Origin: Odontesthes bonariensis | Taxonomy: Eukaryota; Chordata; Actinopteri; Atheriniformes; Atherinopsidae | Direction of reading: 5' to 3' | NCBI RefSeq assembly: GCF_027942865.1 | Contig: NC_134507.1 | Location: 35,641,711-35,705,710, forward strand | Length of the DNA: 64,000 nt | Shown here: positions 1 to 10,232 of the stretch, piece after piece | Layout of the letters: each line of letters opens with the position of its first letter | Position numbering within the stretch: position 1 is the first letter of the stretch | The notes under the pieces: model-generated | Told to the model about the DNA's origin: nothing | The model's input: only the letters and a program-made list of their open reading frames with translations | The model's database searches: none | Translations under genes and position numbers: made by a program

Positions 1-905
1 TAAAGAGAGTAAAGTGAGGAAAGGTGTGTCAGATGAGGCCCCCCAGCAGTCTAGGCCTATAGCAGCTTAACTATGGGATGTTTCAGGATCACCTGAGCCA
101 TCCCTAACTATAAGCTTTATAAAAAAGGAAAGTTTTAAGCCTGGTCTTAAAAGTGGAAAGGGTGTCTGCTTCCCGGACATTTACTGGCAGCTTATTCCAC
201 AATTGAGGGGCCTGATAACTGAAGGCTCTGCCTCCCATTCTACTTTTAGAAACTCTGGGAACCTCAAGTAAACCTGCAGTTTGGGAACGAAGTGCTCTGT
301 TAGGAAAATATCTTACAATGAGATCTTTAAGATATGATGGAGCTCGGTCATTAAGAGCTTTATATGTAAGGAGAATAATCTTAAATTCTATTCTGAATTT
401 AACAGGGAGCCAATGAAGAGAAGCTAAAACTGGAGAAATATGATCTCTCCTGTTAGTTCTCATCAGAACTCTGGCTGCAGCATTTTGGATCAACTGAAGG
501 CTTTTCAGAGAATATGTAGGACAGCCCAATAATAAAGAATTACAGTAGTCCAATCTTGAAGTAACAAATGCATGAATTAGTTTTTCTGCACTACTCTGAG
601 ACAAGATGTTCCTGATTTTAACAATATTACGAAGGTGAAAGAAGGCAGTCCTAGAAACCTGTTTTATATGAGAGTCAAATGATAAATTCTGGTCAAAAAT
701 AACTCCAAGGTTCCTCACTGTAGAACTAGAAGCCAAGGAAATACCATCTAGAGTAACTATAGCTAGACAATTTCTCCCTGAAACGCTCAGGTCCACCTGA
801 TCCAACTTACTTCCAGGTAGTAAGTGACAACATTGAGCCAATAAATTGTTCCCAAGCCACTTCACTAGAAGTAGCTGCCACATCTTTTGATTTGTGTAGC
901 ACAAG
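1..905 (-). mobile_element. L2-like LINE, 3' end (reverse transcriptase tail and 3' UTR)
   Basis: A minus-strand ORF of about 266 residues (104-904) reads as the C-terminal third of a non-LTR retrotransposon ORF2: the segment LGVIFDQNLSFDSHI, the RLDYCNSLL block, the SLHWLPV block and the end motif LSTFKTRLKTFLF are typical of the region after the RT palm in L2/jockey-group fish LINEs. Positions 1-103 are its 3' UTR; the same UTR occurs on the plus strand at 46620-46720, so both belong to one family. Endonuclease and RT palm are absent: the element is 5'-truncated, the usual result of incomplete target-primed reverse transcription. The reading frame of the retained part is open, suggesting modest age. 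The clade name (L2 rather than a related jockey-group clade) is my inference. Confidence 0.85.
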
Positions 906-1380
906 CTTCATTACAAGTATTCAGAGTACAAGACCTTTGCAACCGCAGACAATATTATGAAGCCATCCTCAGTCATGGACTTGCAGAAACTACTGTGCAG
1001 GTTTCACATGGCCCCAGCATCTGATGGGTCTGCCCTTACCCAGAGCTGTAGGGTGAGGACTGCTACAGAGTGGAAAGGTTTCCCCCTCAGCACAATATGC
1101 AGCAGTGGAATCTTCTGATAGAGCTCAAGGCCACACCTTTACCCACTGCTGTCAGAGAGCTGCAGTTGGCTTTTCAGCCATTTTTAGTTGGGAATGCATT
1201 CCAAGCTGAAGCCGTCAAGACCTTCACAAACTCACCTTTGATCAGATACTGTCCTTAAGTTAATGCCAACACCTTATTTATAGGATTAAGTCATGTCAAC
1301 CTGTCAGACCCTCAACTATCCCCTCCAACCCACAACTGGATGACCCAGAGACAGCTAGGAGCCATTTGATGGAGCAACAA
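906..1380. other. No gene recognised
   Basis: Unique-looking sequence between the LINE and the 3' end of the secreted-protein gene. Short ORFs only, with no recognisable domain, repeat or RNA. Possibly the 3' flank of the minus-strand gene next to it. Confidence 0.5.
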
Positions 1381-1399
1381 GGTATTCAAGTTAAAGCCA

Positions 1400-1405
1400 T
1401 TTATT
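1400..1405 (-). promoter_or_regulatory. Polyadenylation signal AATAAA
   Basis: AATAAA on the minus strand, about 125 bases after the stop codon of the secreted-protein gene (about 50 after removal of the proposed 3' UTR intron). No other good signal lies between. Confidence 0.5.
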
Positions 1406-1444
1406 CAAGCGGTAGCAGCAGCGATGCCTCTAGAATATGCAGAT

Positions 1445-1517
1445 CTGCAAGACAAAGAAAGTCAGTCACCTACCAGCAGCTACAGAGAGCACACATGCAG
1501 AGTAAAGTGAGCCTCAC
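1445..1517 (-). other. Possible 3' UTR intron of the secreted-protein gene
   Basis: Twelve bases after the TGA codon the minus strand has CTG/GTGAGG, and 73 bp further on a pyrimidine tract ending TCTTGCAG. Splicing here would place a last exon junction just after the stop, too close to provoke decay. It leads directly into the exon carrying the polyA signal. Tentative. Confidence 0.4.
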
Positions 1518-1528
1518 CAGAAAGATCC

Positions 1529-2022
1529 TCAGAAGCCGCTCTGAACTTGAACCTTGTGCTGAGATGTTTTGCCGTGGTCTGGCTCAGATTCTGTTGGGGT
1601 GTAGCGGAACTGGCTGAACAGCACACGCTTCTTGTTGTAGCGGGACCGAGATTTGTAAGCGTAGACTTGATCCTCGTCGGCCACAGGAGTGAAGACTGGC
1701 TCGTCCTCGCCGCTGGTGTCAGATGAAAGGCTCCAGCTCCCATCTTCAAACTGGTAATTGCTGCCAGGAGCTCCAGAACCACTGGCTCCAGTTTGTTTCT
1801 GATACGTTGGCTTAGATAGATCTTGCCCATAAACTTAATACATGGGTGAGGAAACAGAGAATTAAGATCAGCCTTCCATTTACAACCCGAGTCAATTTAA
1901 ACTGCTTTTAGTTGCTGAGCTTTGATTGGGATCAGCTTACCGCTTTGTGCAGGAATGCAGGCGATGCTTCCAATCAGCACACAAGAAATCCACAAAACCC
2001 TGCAGAAACAGGGACATCTCAT
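1529..2022 (-). CDS. Small secreted protein, two coding exons, unrecognised family
   Basis: Two exons join in phase on the minus strand. Exon 1 (2022-1941, 82 nt) starts at ATG and encodes MRCPCFCRVLWISCVLIGSI followed by ACIPAQS, a clear signal peptide with a hydrophobic core and likely cleavage after IPA. It ends in a GTAAGC donor. A 107-bp intron (1940-1834) ends in a pyrimidine tract and TTAAG. Exon 2 (1833-1529, 305 nt) continues in the same frame to a TGA, giving about 128 residues. The mature part is rich in Ser, Tyr and Gly (PTYQKQTGASGSG), has an acidic block (SGEDEPVF), then a basic block with a KKR site (RSRYNKKRVLFSQFRYTP). Donor, acceptor, phase, signal peptide and a downstream polyA signal all agree, so I think it is a real gene. 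I do not recognise the family. The KKR could be a convertase site (a secreted peptide precursor) or merely a basic patch. No cysteines are seen in the mature part. Confidence 0.72.
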
Positions 2023-2940
2023 ATGAAGTTCTGAGTACATTTAGAGACCAGTGGGGTCCAACCACCACCTCCCCTTAACATGCCCAGTCCTGTTGAGCTT
2101 AACTGTATAAACATGGTGTAATGCTGCGACCAAATGAGGTTCTGCTTGTCTCAGACATTTAAGGCAGCAGAGGTTCAGTGCCACCACTTAGAAGCACTGG
2201 GATAGACTAGAAGTTACTCACCTCATTCTGCTGCAATATAATTAAAGCTTGCCTGGGACCTGCTCCTGACAGACTGCACTAACACAAAGTTCAGAGCCCT
2301 GTGACACTAACCTGAAGCTGCAGGAGCTGCTTTCATATGATCCTCAGGGCAGAGGGAACTGATTGCTCAGCGGTAACAGCTGCTGCTGAAAGGTGCAAGG
2401 CTGCAGTTAACTGGCAACAATGGACTCACATATGGAGCATCTCAGTGTTATGTCAATAAATAGATAATAATCAGGACCTCTTGTGAGTATTATGTATTTT
2501 ATTTACATGTATAAATATTAAATTATAAATAATCAAATATTCTGAACTGCTGATATACATGATAATAATAACAATAACAATGGAAGTCGCTCTCAACACG
2601 TGAAATGCCTCTCATAGTTCATTATTAGTAGGCTAATTGATGAATAAACATCCTGCTGCTGAATATGTGTTTAAAAATAAATAAATCAGATGGAAACCTG
2701 CAGAAGAAAGTCTTCTAGCAGCTGTCTCTCTGTGTTTATTGGCATACAGCACGGTTAGTGAGGTCCAGATCCATGTGGGCACTCAGGACGGATTTAAATA
2801 GCGACTCTGAATGGACGGTAAACCCGCACTGAAGGCCCAGTGAGCCAAAGCACGGCCGCCACTGAAACATATATTTGAAACCTGTCAATATGTTAATTTT
2901 GCATGTTTACCTCTATAACTGGTGTTATATGTAAAACAGA
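2023..2940. other. 5' flank of the secreted-protein gene; no gene recognised
   Basis: Likely holds the promoter and 5' UTR of the minus-strand gene. 2480-2700 is strongly AT-rich. No clear TATA box at a convincing distance, and no repeat ends that I can pair. Confidence 0.4.
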
Positions 2941-3547
2941 GCACATGGTCAGTTAGCTTTTTAAAAACGTTTATTTTAAAGAAAACGATCAAAACAAGAG
3001 TTTTTCTGGAAGAGATTTAAATAAGTTCTGAATATGCATAGAAGAGAGGTTACATTTGAGTCTATTTTCTTTGTATGTAATGTACATAGATAATCCATGA
3101 GCCTTGTCAAGCGGTGAAGTTGTAAAGCAATGAGATGAAAAAGTGATCAGAGCTTCATCCTCTGTGGCTGGTTGACTGTTAGAGCTTCCAGCTGCCTCTA
3201 ACTCCCACACCTCAAAAAACAAATGTCCCTCACAGGGTAGACATCTCAGGTGATGTTCTGACTGGGGTGGTTTATAAAATCAATATGTAGAAGTGTTTGT
3301 GTCCTGCACTGTGTACCTGGAAAATACAATTATTGATCCATCACCTACTAACGCTCTCATGCTCTCTCCTTCACAGTGACGGTGCTGCTGTCAACACAAC
3401 TCATGATTAACTTCCGTCACAGAAATGGATGTTAATGACATGATCTTTATCCACAAGGACAATTCTTTCCAATTCTTGAAAAAATACAGTTATATTTACT
3501 TCTGCGCCCTGCATTTCTTTTGTTGAAACATCTGACGATCACCCTGT

Positions 3548-3594
<47 letters not shown>

Positions 3595-3904
3595 GGAAGT
3601 TAACCAGCTTGGGCTGCTGCTGATTGGTTGGCAGACACCTCTGTTTGGTTTTGGCTCTCAGTCTCCATGTTGCTGATTCTGGACCTGCTGAGATGTCCCA
3701 GGCCATTGTTGGCTTTGATCCTCATACATTTAACTTTGTCCTGAGAAAGGACAAGTTCCAAAAAGTCAAACAGGGACTGCTTTTGCATTTGACGTAGTCA
3801 AACTGCATGCACCTGGAGAAGCCAAAAGGCTTACAGCACCTGGTATTCCCAGGCAGTCTCCCATCCAAGTGTTAACCAGGCCCGGCTCTGCTCAGCTTCT
3901 GAGA
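2941..3904. repeat. Solitary copy of the snRNA/5S array spacer
   Basis: 3070-3280 matches 50608-50830, 3450-3740 matches 50900-51176, and 3720-3904 matches the part of each array unit around the inverted 5S. The order is the same: flank, CA run, the TTAACCAGCTTNGGCTGCTG segment, the AAAGTCAAACAGGGACTGC segment, then truncated 5S on the minus strand. Compared with this copy, the array units lack roughly 130 bp between the CA run and the CTGATNCTGGA segment. The match spans two places about 47 kb apart in the same orientation, so this is either a dispersed 5S-bearing repeat or a relic of the array. Confidence 0.7.
3549..3586. repeat. (AC)n microsatellite
   Basis: Pure AC run of about 19 units, in the same place as a shorter interrupted CA run at 50998-51024 in the related flank. 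Confidence 0.95.
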
Positions 3905-3905
3905 A
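3829..3905 (-). pseudogene. Truncated 5S rRNA gene (3' two thirds)
   Basis: Read on the minus strand it begins near 5S nucleotide 42 with CTCAGAAGCTGAGCAGAGCC and runs to GGTGCTGTAAGC. The first third is missing; the internal control region is present but changed (GTTAACACTTGGATGGGAGA for GTTAGTACTTGGATGGGAGA). It shares its breakpoint with the inverted 5S copies in the array. Confidence 0.75.
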
Positions 3906-4658
3906 ATATTCAAAGTTTGCTTTGTTAGAAGATCCAGAGAGCAAAGATATCAGAATAATTGATGTAGCTATACGCACTATAATTAACAGGAATGTTTCAC
4001 TATGACACTGGGACCTTACTGCAGCATTTTTCAGAGTGTGGTTGAAGATGTGAGGACCTAAAGACTCAGTTGGACCATTTCTGAATTCTTCAGACTTTAA
4101 TTGGAGTTTGGGTTGAAAAACTGCTGGAACTGGGATGGAGAGCCATCTGTCCTTGTTCACAAACTGCTGCAAAGTCTGTTGATCAGTTCACAGTCATCGT
4201 CTTAATAATAATCTCGCAGTGCAGAGTCTCTGTATATTTCAGATTCCTTCCAGGTCACCCAGATAAAGGAAGAAATAAAGTCAGAGTTTCAGCTTGTGCT
4301 GCCTCTCAGGTGGAGTTTAGGTGTGAGGACAGAGCACAAAGAGGCTTGAAGTCAGAGAGCTTCTCAGTTTGGGACAGGAGGAGGAGATGCTGGTGAACAT
4401 GGAGGATGAAGAAGCATCTCTGAGCTCCCGCTGAAATCAATTCCCTCGCTGAGCTGATCGATCAGCAAGTCTGTGAAGTCAGAGAAAACCTCAGAAGGAA
4501 ACAAAGGAAGTGCTATGCTAAAATACCATCAGTTAAAGTTCTGTTTTAAATGATCCTCCTGTAGTCAGAGGCAGGATTATTCATATTCAGATCAACACCA
4601 AAATGTGAAAAATCAGAGGTCTTTCCACTCATTCACATATTTTAATATAATCTGAGAT
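3906..4658. other. No gene recognised
   Basis: Moderately AT-rich sequence with short ORFs that show no domain. Nothing I can assign. Confidence 0.4.
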
Positions 4659-4666
4659 ATTCCGAT

Positions 4667-5136
4667 TAGGGCTGTGACTCGATTAAAATTTTTAATCGAG
4701 TTAACTACAGGCTTTAAAATTAATTAATCAAAATTAATCGCATTTTAATCGCATATACTTTATCCTTTAGAAAATTAACATTTTCAACAATATTTCAACA
4801 AACACAGAACATATCCCTATTTGAAATCTGAATGTAGCATGCATGAAAACACAGTATATAGAATCTTGGATGTTAAGCTGCGTTGGGCCCCCGTTAGCTT
4901 CCACGCTAGCTGCTACATGTTTAGCGTTGAGGTGATATTTGAGGCTTGATACGCTGCGGTGATACGCAAATTCCTTGTTGCATAATCTGCACACAACCAT
5001 GCTCTTGTCGACGCTTCCATCCGTCTGTATTTTAAAAAAAAATGATAGTGTGCGATTAAAATGCGTTATTTTTTTTAACGCGCTAATATGTGTGTAGTTA
5101 ATTAATCGAAATTAACACGCTAAAGTCCCAGCCCTA
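4667..5136 (-). mobile_element. hAT-type non-autonomous transposon with a BED-finger remnant
   Basis: Ends are inverted (TAGGGCTGTGACTCGATTAA at the left; reverse complement TAGGGCTGGGACTTTAGCGT at the right). The flanks are an 8-bp target duplication, ATTCCGAT (4659-4666) and ATTCTGAT (5137-5144), with one difference. Inside, on the minus strand (4767-5000), an ORF starts MVVCRLCNKEFAYHRSVSS and continues with YHLNAKH: CxxC and HxxxxH, the BED zinc finger found at the N-terminus of hAT transposases. The DDE core is absent, so it cannot move itself. Confidence 0.85.
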
Positions 5137-5144
5137 ATTCTGAT

Positions 5145-5744
5145 ATATAACAGCAATGCTCAGAGCACTAAAAACTGTCAAAATCATCTAAAATTATTAA
5201 CAATAATTCAACTCCACCAGTCTGGTCGCTTGTTTCTCTCTTCTGATTTTGCTGAAGACGGACACAGGATTTAGAGGATGTTTAAGGAATGTTTGAATCT
5301 AATCATTCCTTTTGTTTAAACATATGAATTTGAGCAAAACTGAGAAACTTATAAAATGAATGCAAAGTATGTAGTTGTGGTTAGGTATGATCACTGATGA
5401 GCTGAAAGAAGAAGACAGGAAACTGTGGGAATTTGGTCAAATAGTTAAGTGTCCTTTACTTTCCCTTAAATATCTTTGGGCATGTGGAAACACATGGCAC
5501 CCCATTAAACTCATTGGCAAGTGTCCTCTGGAGCAGCTTCTTTGAATGAGTCTGTGAAGCTGCAGTGAGTGATGGTCATTGGTCGTGTTGTCCAGGTGGA
5601 GGCGCTTCAGGAGCAAGAAACAGCTGTGCTTTGTAAGGGAAAGAGAAGCCAGAGAAGCAGCGAGGAAGCTGCTAAAAGATGTCAAAGCGTGTCGTTGTAG
5701 CGCGCGTGCAGTGTGTTGTGTGTGTGGAAGAGCAGAAAGAGTGT
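5145..5744. other. No gene recognised
   Basis: Short ORFs on both strands without domains. The right end merges with the 3' flank of the 7SL gene. Confidence 0.4.
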
Positions 5745-5749
5745 AAAAA
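5745..5749 (-). terminator. Pol III terminator of 7SL
   Basis: Five T residues on the minus strand directly at the end of the 7SL homology (GTCTTTTT). Confidence 0.8.
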
Positions 5750-6044
5750 GACTGAGTCCTGCTGTATTACTCAGGCTGCACTACAGCATCTATTCACATG
5801 CACGATCCCACTACTGAGCAGCACGGGGGCTTTGCCCTGCTCCGTTTCCCACCTGGGCTGTTGCCCCCCTCCTTAGACAACCTGGTGTTCCTGGGCTACC
5901 CCAGGCGCACCATATCCATACCCAACTTAGTGCAGACACCCGATGGACATAGTCCTCTGCAGCTCAGAACTCCTGAGTTCAAGCGATCCACCAGCCTCAG
6001 CCTCCCGGTAGCTTGGATTACAGGCGCGCGCCCCCGCTCCCGGC
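5749..6044 (-). ncRNA. RN7SL: 7SL RNA (signal recognition particle RNA)
   Basis: The minus strand starts GCCGGGAGCGGGGGCGCGCG and follows vertebrate 7SL throughout: CCTGTAATCCAAGCTACCGG, GGAGGCTGAGGCTGGTGGAT, CGCTTGA, the GGGTGTCTGCACTAAGTT segment, the CACCAGGTTG loop, GGAAACGGAGCAGG and CCCCCGTGCTGCTCAGTAG (helix 8, the SRP54 site), then GTGAATAG and a 3' end in GTCTTTTT. About 296 nt, close to the usual 300. 7SL is the scaffold of SRP, which directs ribosomes to the endoplasmic reticulum; transcription is by Pol III. The full length, Pol III terminator and CRE upstream favour a working gene over a retro-pseudogene, and no poly(A) tail follows. Some stem differences from the human RNA need a fold to judge. 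Confidence 0.88.
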
Positions 6045-6086
6045 GACAGGTGCTCTCATTCAAGCAGGTTTTGGGCTTTTTGATCC

Positions 6087-6094
6087 TGACGTCA
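6087..6094 (-). promoter_or_regulatory. CRE/ATF site of the 7SL promoter
   Basis: Perfect palindromic TGACGTCA at -43 to -50 from the 7SL start. Mammalian 7SL genes depend on an ATF/CRE site at about this distance, which separates true genes from dispersed copies. Confidence 0.75.
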
Positions 6095-6193
6095 TCAGCG
6101 AGCTAATTTGCTGTCGAGGAACAAAATAAAGCATCTTTTAAATGTTAAAGGCTGATCAGTGATGAAACATTTTGACAAAATGTGACTGGCTGG

Positions 6194-6730
6194 TTAAAGG
6201 TAGGGTAGGAGATCCTGGATTTTGAGTCCAGCGAAGCTGCTTTTTGAAAATACACAGGTCAAAAGTCCCAACCCCTTTCTTCAGACTTCCCCCCGAAGCC
6301 ACGCCTCTAGAGTACATGAACGCACAATGCTTGTTCACGAGCGTTCACACGTTGCCGTATTTAGTATTTAGTATATGCTAACTATACGTTTAATAATGCT
6401 AGGTGCTAGCCAAGCCGGCTCTAGTTTAGCTTCCTGCCAAGCTTCTGGATGCGTAATTCGTTCACGGAGCAGGGTACGCGCACAGGGGGAAGGAGGGGGA
6501 GGGAGGAGCAGATTGCAGTTTGATAGACGCATCAGAATCCAATCATCGTTAACAGTCCGTTCAGTATGATTGGATAGTGTTTTTCCTGGATTGTTCGTTC
6601 TAGAGGCCACTAAAACTTTTCATTCTTGTGTCAAAACTTTTAATTAATTGGTTGCAATGGGGGTGTGAAGAGTATTTCAAGCAATATGTAAAAAAATGCT
6701 CCAGAAAAAGAAGCCCTACCCCACCTTTAA
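6194..6730. mobile_element. TTAA-flanked MITE
   Basis: TTAAAGGTAGGGTAGGAG at the left pairs with GCCCTACCCCACCTTTAA at the right, with TTAA as the outermost tetranucleotide on both sides (6194-6197, 6727-6730). TTAA targets are used by piggyBac and Kolobok elements; I cannot choose between them. No transposase is visible, and ORFs inside have no domain. Confidence 0.7.
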
Positions 6731-7026
6731 GTTTGACGTTTGATATTGATTAAACATTTTTCTTTGGTGCTCCGTAAAACCTCAATTTCTGATCAACTTC
6801 AGAGGAGTTTCTCATTTCTGCTTCTTTAACACTGACAGATCAGCTCACCAAACTCCTCCCGTCGATGCTTTCCACTTCCGTTCTGGCGGGCTCCGGTTTG
6901 TTTTGCTAGCTAGCTCCGATATCGACGCAGTGAGAAAAAGGATGGAAAACCTTAAGAGGAAAAGTGGTTCGGGAACGACGTGCAGTAGTTGGCTGCACTT
7001 GAACGAGTGGTTAGATAGAGAGTGCT

Positions 7027-7209
7027 TTGACAAATGTCCGCATACATGTGGAAAGAGCAATCCAGAGACTGAAGATCTTTAAGATTTTATCCCAGACTGT
7101 TCCCATCATGGCACCTAAACTGGACAACATCTTGACCATCTGTGCTGGCCAAGTTAACCTGAGAAGTGATGATCACTTCTCACTGATCAGAATGCCTCAT
7201 GAGGTTTAG
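7027..7209 (+). pseudogene. DDE_Tnp_4 transposase, C-terminal piece (ISL2EU-like)
   Basis: The translation has VRIHVERAIQRLKIFKILSQ followed by MAPKLDNILTICAGQVNLR, the end of DDE_Tnp_4 transposases, in which HVERAI-R-K holds the last catalytic acidic residue. Only about 60 residues remain; catalytic parts upstream are missing. It faces a YqaJ-like piece on the other strand, which is the gene pairing known for ISL2EU transposons, so I place it there. Not functional. Confidence 0.7.
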
Positions 7210-7614
7210 AATCTTGCCTGTGTTCCTGTTAGTATATGTTTAACAGTTAACATTGTAAATTATTATTATAGTGATATAATTGTGTGGGGTCGTTTTGTAT
7301 TTCACTTTTTAATACCTGTTAGGATTAAATACATGATCTTTCAAGTTGAAGCCATTTGTTTAATTTCCTCAAAACAATGAATTAATCCAGTGTTATTAAT
7401 GTAAAGTATGAGTTTACTATGAATGAACTGTGTTAAAAGAAATTGTAACACTCTAAGGAAGATAGGGCACTCATGATCGTAGTTCAGTGCAATAATGAAA
7501 TGAAATTACATCAACCTTTATTTTCAATTTTGTACAACAATATATTCCACATTATATTACATTATATAAACAACAGACATCTGTTGGCACCCTTGGGCAC
7601 CTACATAGGGCAGT
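7210..7614. other. Spacer between transposase and YqaJ pieces
   Basis: AT-rich, no gene. Probably the internal 3' untranslated regions of the same transposon. Confidence 0.4.
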
Positions 7615-8007
7615 TTATTTTGGTTTTAAAATGCTGAGATATTTACTGCAGAACTGTAACCTTCCCTCAACAAAATCATCAACGATTTTTGGGAGCATGT
7701 GGGAAAAGTAAAATGTACGCAGCCTTGTGATATGCTCCTGAACAAAGCCTTGGTCGTAGGGTACTTCTATTTCTAGGTGCTCAGTTTTGTTTGTTATGTT
7801 GGGCCACGTCGTCACGTTATCCTCCCAGTCCTGCACCGAATTCGGGCGGGGGATAGTAACTCCATCTCTAGTTAACGTATTTAAACTCTGTTCCCATTGT
7901 AAGGACATTATTAGCCATACGATCTGTGAGTGGGCTGTCAAAGCTAGCATCATCTGTTTACATTGGCAAACGCTGCGCAAACCACTTCCTGCGGAAATGA
8001 AGTGCAT
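7615..8007 (-). pseudogene. YqaJ-like nuclease, C-terminal piece (ISL2EU-like)
   Basis: The 130-residue minus-strand ORF contains EIEVPYDQGFVQEHITRLRT followed by FYFSHMLPKIVDDFVEGRL. The pattern VPYD--F------L--F-F--LP resembles the end of YqaJ/lambda-exonuclease-like proteins carried by fish DNA transposons. The catalytic core is missing. It lies tail to tail with the transposase piece at 7027-7209, about 400 bp apart, so the two are probably remains of one element whose ends I could not define. Confidence 0.5.
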
Positions 8008-8048
8008 TTGTGGAGGGTAATGGCGCCGCCCATGGTTTGTCGCGTAAA

Positions 8049-8645
8049 GCCGGAGTTATAGTTGACGCGTCTGTCACGGCGGTGGCGGACCGTGACGTCA
8101 AAATGACGTTTCAGGCCTGGCGCTTGCCTTGAAAAGACGGCGCTGCGCGTTGTCGTGCACCAGTCGATTTTTGTAACTTGGCTGCGCCGAGAATGACAAA
8201 TCGGATGGACCGATGTGAGACCGGCTCAGTGAGGAGGTGCGTTTGTACAGCAGCTATACGAAACTGCAGTGAAACAGCACAGGGAGCACGTAAACTCCCA
8301 AAACTGGTGCACAGAGATTGGCAGAACTTTGGGGAAAGAGGGAGAGTTCTGTAAGAATGTGTGGAAGAAGCTACGGGGCAGATACGTGAAGGCAAAGAAG
8401 AGGGCAGAGACTCGGAGTGTTGATGCCGGGGACTTCAGACCTTCACCTTTTAACTGAATTAAAAAATTAAAATGATCCGAATACTGCAGCAGTATAATTA
8501 ATGTCAGTGTTCCTGCTCTTCATTGTTTTCTTCTCCACTTTCGTGGTTGTAGAGTAGCGGTAACCTTCACGTAGCAGCGCCACCTCTGTGACGGAGAAAA
8601 TTGCAACTACTGGCGCATCGACTTGCGCCACTATATATAGCCGGC
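8049..8645 (+). mobile_element. Harbinger-like remnant with a MADF domain
   Basis: The ends GCCGGAGTTATAGTTGACGC and, at the right in reverse complement, GCCGGCTATATATAGTGGCG form an imperfect inverted repeat, each followed inside by a CGTGACGTCA-like segment. The plus-strand ORF at 8269-8457 holds WCTEIGRTLGKEGEFCKNVW followed by KKLRGRYVKAKKR, a MADF (Myb/SANT-like) pattern. PIF/Harbinger elements carry such a DNA-binding ORF beside the transposase; the transposase is absent here. A target duplication could not be fixed. Confidence 0.55.
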
Positions 8646-10232
8646 ACGAACTCGTGACGTCATCAACACCGCTCGCGCGAGCAGACGCAGCAACCATGCT
8701 AGAGCCTTAAAGTTGCCTATAGAGTAATACAGAGTTGCGACACGCTTTGATGTCGCCGCAAGGGCTGTCAGGTGGTCCATGTGAGCCTCCGTAGTTCCAA
8801 ACGTCACAGCGCTGTCAGTCAGCTTGAACGGGTCTAAGCGGGACGGAGCACAAAAACTACAACTTTAACTTTTACCATGCAATTTTCAGTAAATAGTGAC
8901 CAATAATGTGCATTGATCACTTCACTGAGGATGTGTTTTATCAACCTTTTTCTTTTTTGGAGCGGCAGAGACACATTTATCAGTGTTTTAAATGGTAGAG
9001 GGTGCCCCTACCTCGTCCTCCTTCATACTGAATCATGCCAGTGGTCCAGCTTACCTTCAGATCTACATCCTCCAACAGAGTATGATGTCACTGTCTGTTC
9101 CTCCTGTTGTCCCAAACACTCCATCTGTAGAGATGTCCTTCAGTCTCTGTTCTCTCTGGTGTCAGATGGACAATGAGCTGAATGGCAAAGCTGGGCTGAA
9201 TAAATCATTTTAAAGAAGCTTTAAATGACTTGGAGGGAAACATGTGGCTGTAGATGCTTTGACTGATGAGCCGGGATCAATTCTTCTTTTCTGTAGAAGA
9301 CCTAATTATTCTGTATATCTCATGTGAACTGAATACATGTGAAACAAACATCTGTAACCCTGTTTATTGGGCTTCCAGCAAGAAAACTATTGTAAAATAT
9401 GAATTAATTGATTAAAATATGAATTTGATCACTTTTTTCTGGTTAAAACCAAAGTAAATTACAAAATAAATGTGTCAGTTGTGCAAAAAAAACAAACAAA
9501 AAAAAAAACAGATCTAAACCAAACATTTCATTATAAAATGTCATCATGGAAACTGTAAAACAAGCCTTAATAAAGAAGTTCTTTTACTGCTACTTATACT
9601 GTTGGGTAGATCAATCTGCAGCACTGAACTGTATTTGATTAAATTTAAGGGTTTGGACATTGTAGAAAAGTTCTGAAGTCCTAATGAAGGTTGATCCATG
9701 GCAGCAGCGACCACCACATCTGCTGACCTCCCTGACAACAACAGAGAAATTCCTACATTCAGTTTGATGAACTTGATGAAGCGTCCCCAGCTTCTCAGGC
9801 CAGTGGGGTTTGTGTCCATGTTCTGGGTCGCAGTTGGGTGACCAATAAGCCGCTAACTAAAGATCGACTGACTTTTACAGCATCTTTCAGGAAGTTTTCT
9901 GTGTTCAGAGCTTCTAACTAAGGTCATTCATCTGGACCAGCTTGGCTTTATGACTTTACTGCAGTAACTCACCCAAGTAAGAAGCTAAAGCTGAAGTGGC
10001 CTTGCTTGGCCGTTAATCCCACTTTGTGGTACATCCGGCTCAGATCAGCAGAACTCTCATGAAGGCGTGATGGAATGAATAAAGTGGGCTGCTTCAGTGC
10101 ATGGAACACAGGAGAACTCCTCACTCCTCCTGCTGTAGCTACAGAAAAAGCAGCAGTTAGACATGAACAGTGACTTCCTGCATGATCTGAGCTCTTTAAC
10201 CTCTCTGCTCTGTGTTGTTTCCTCTCCTGCAG
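8646..10232. other. No gene recognised
   Basis: Contains short ORFs without domains (for example 8913-9213), a GC-richer stretch at 8646-8850 that could be an old promoter, and an A-rich run near 9487-9510. From about 10140 it runs into the acceptor of the Ig exon. Confidence 0.4.

Noticed and set aside
1480-1830. 116-residue minus-strand ORF starting MGKIYLSQR
   Set aside because: A shadow frame of the secreted-protein exon 2; the other frame joins a signal-peptide exon in phase.
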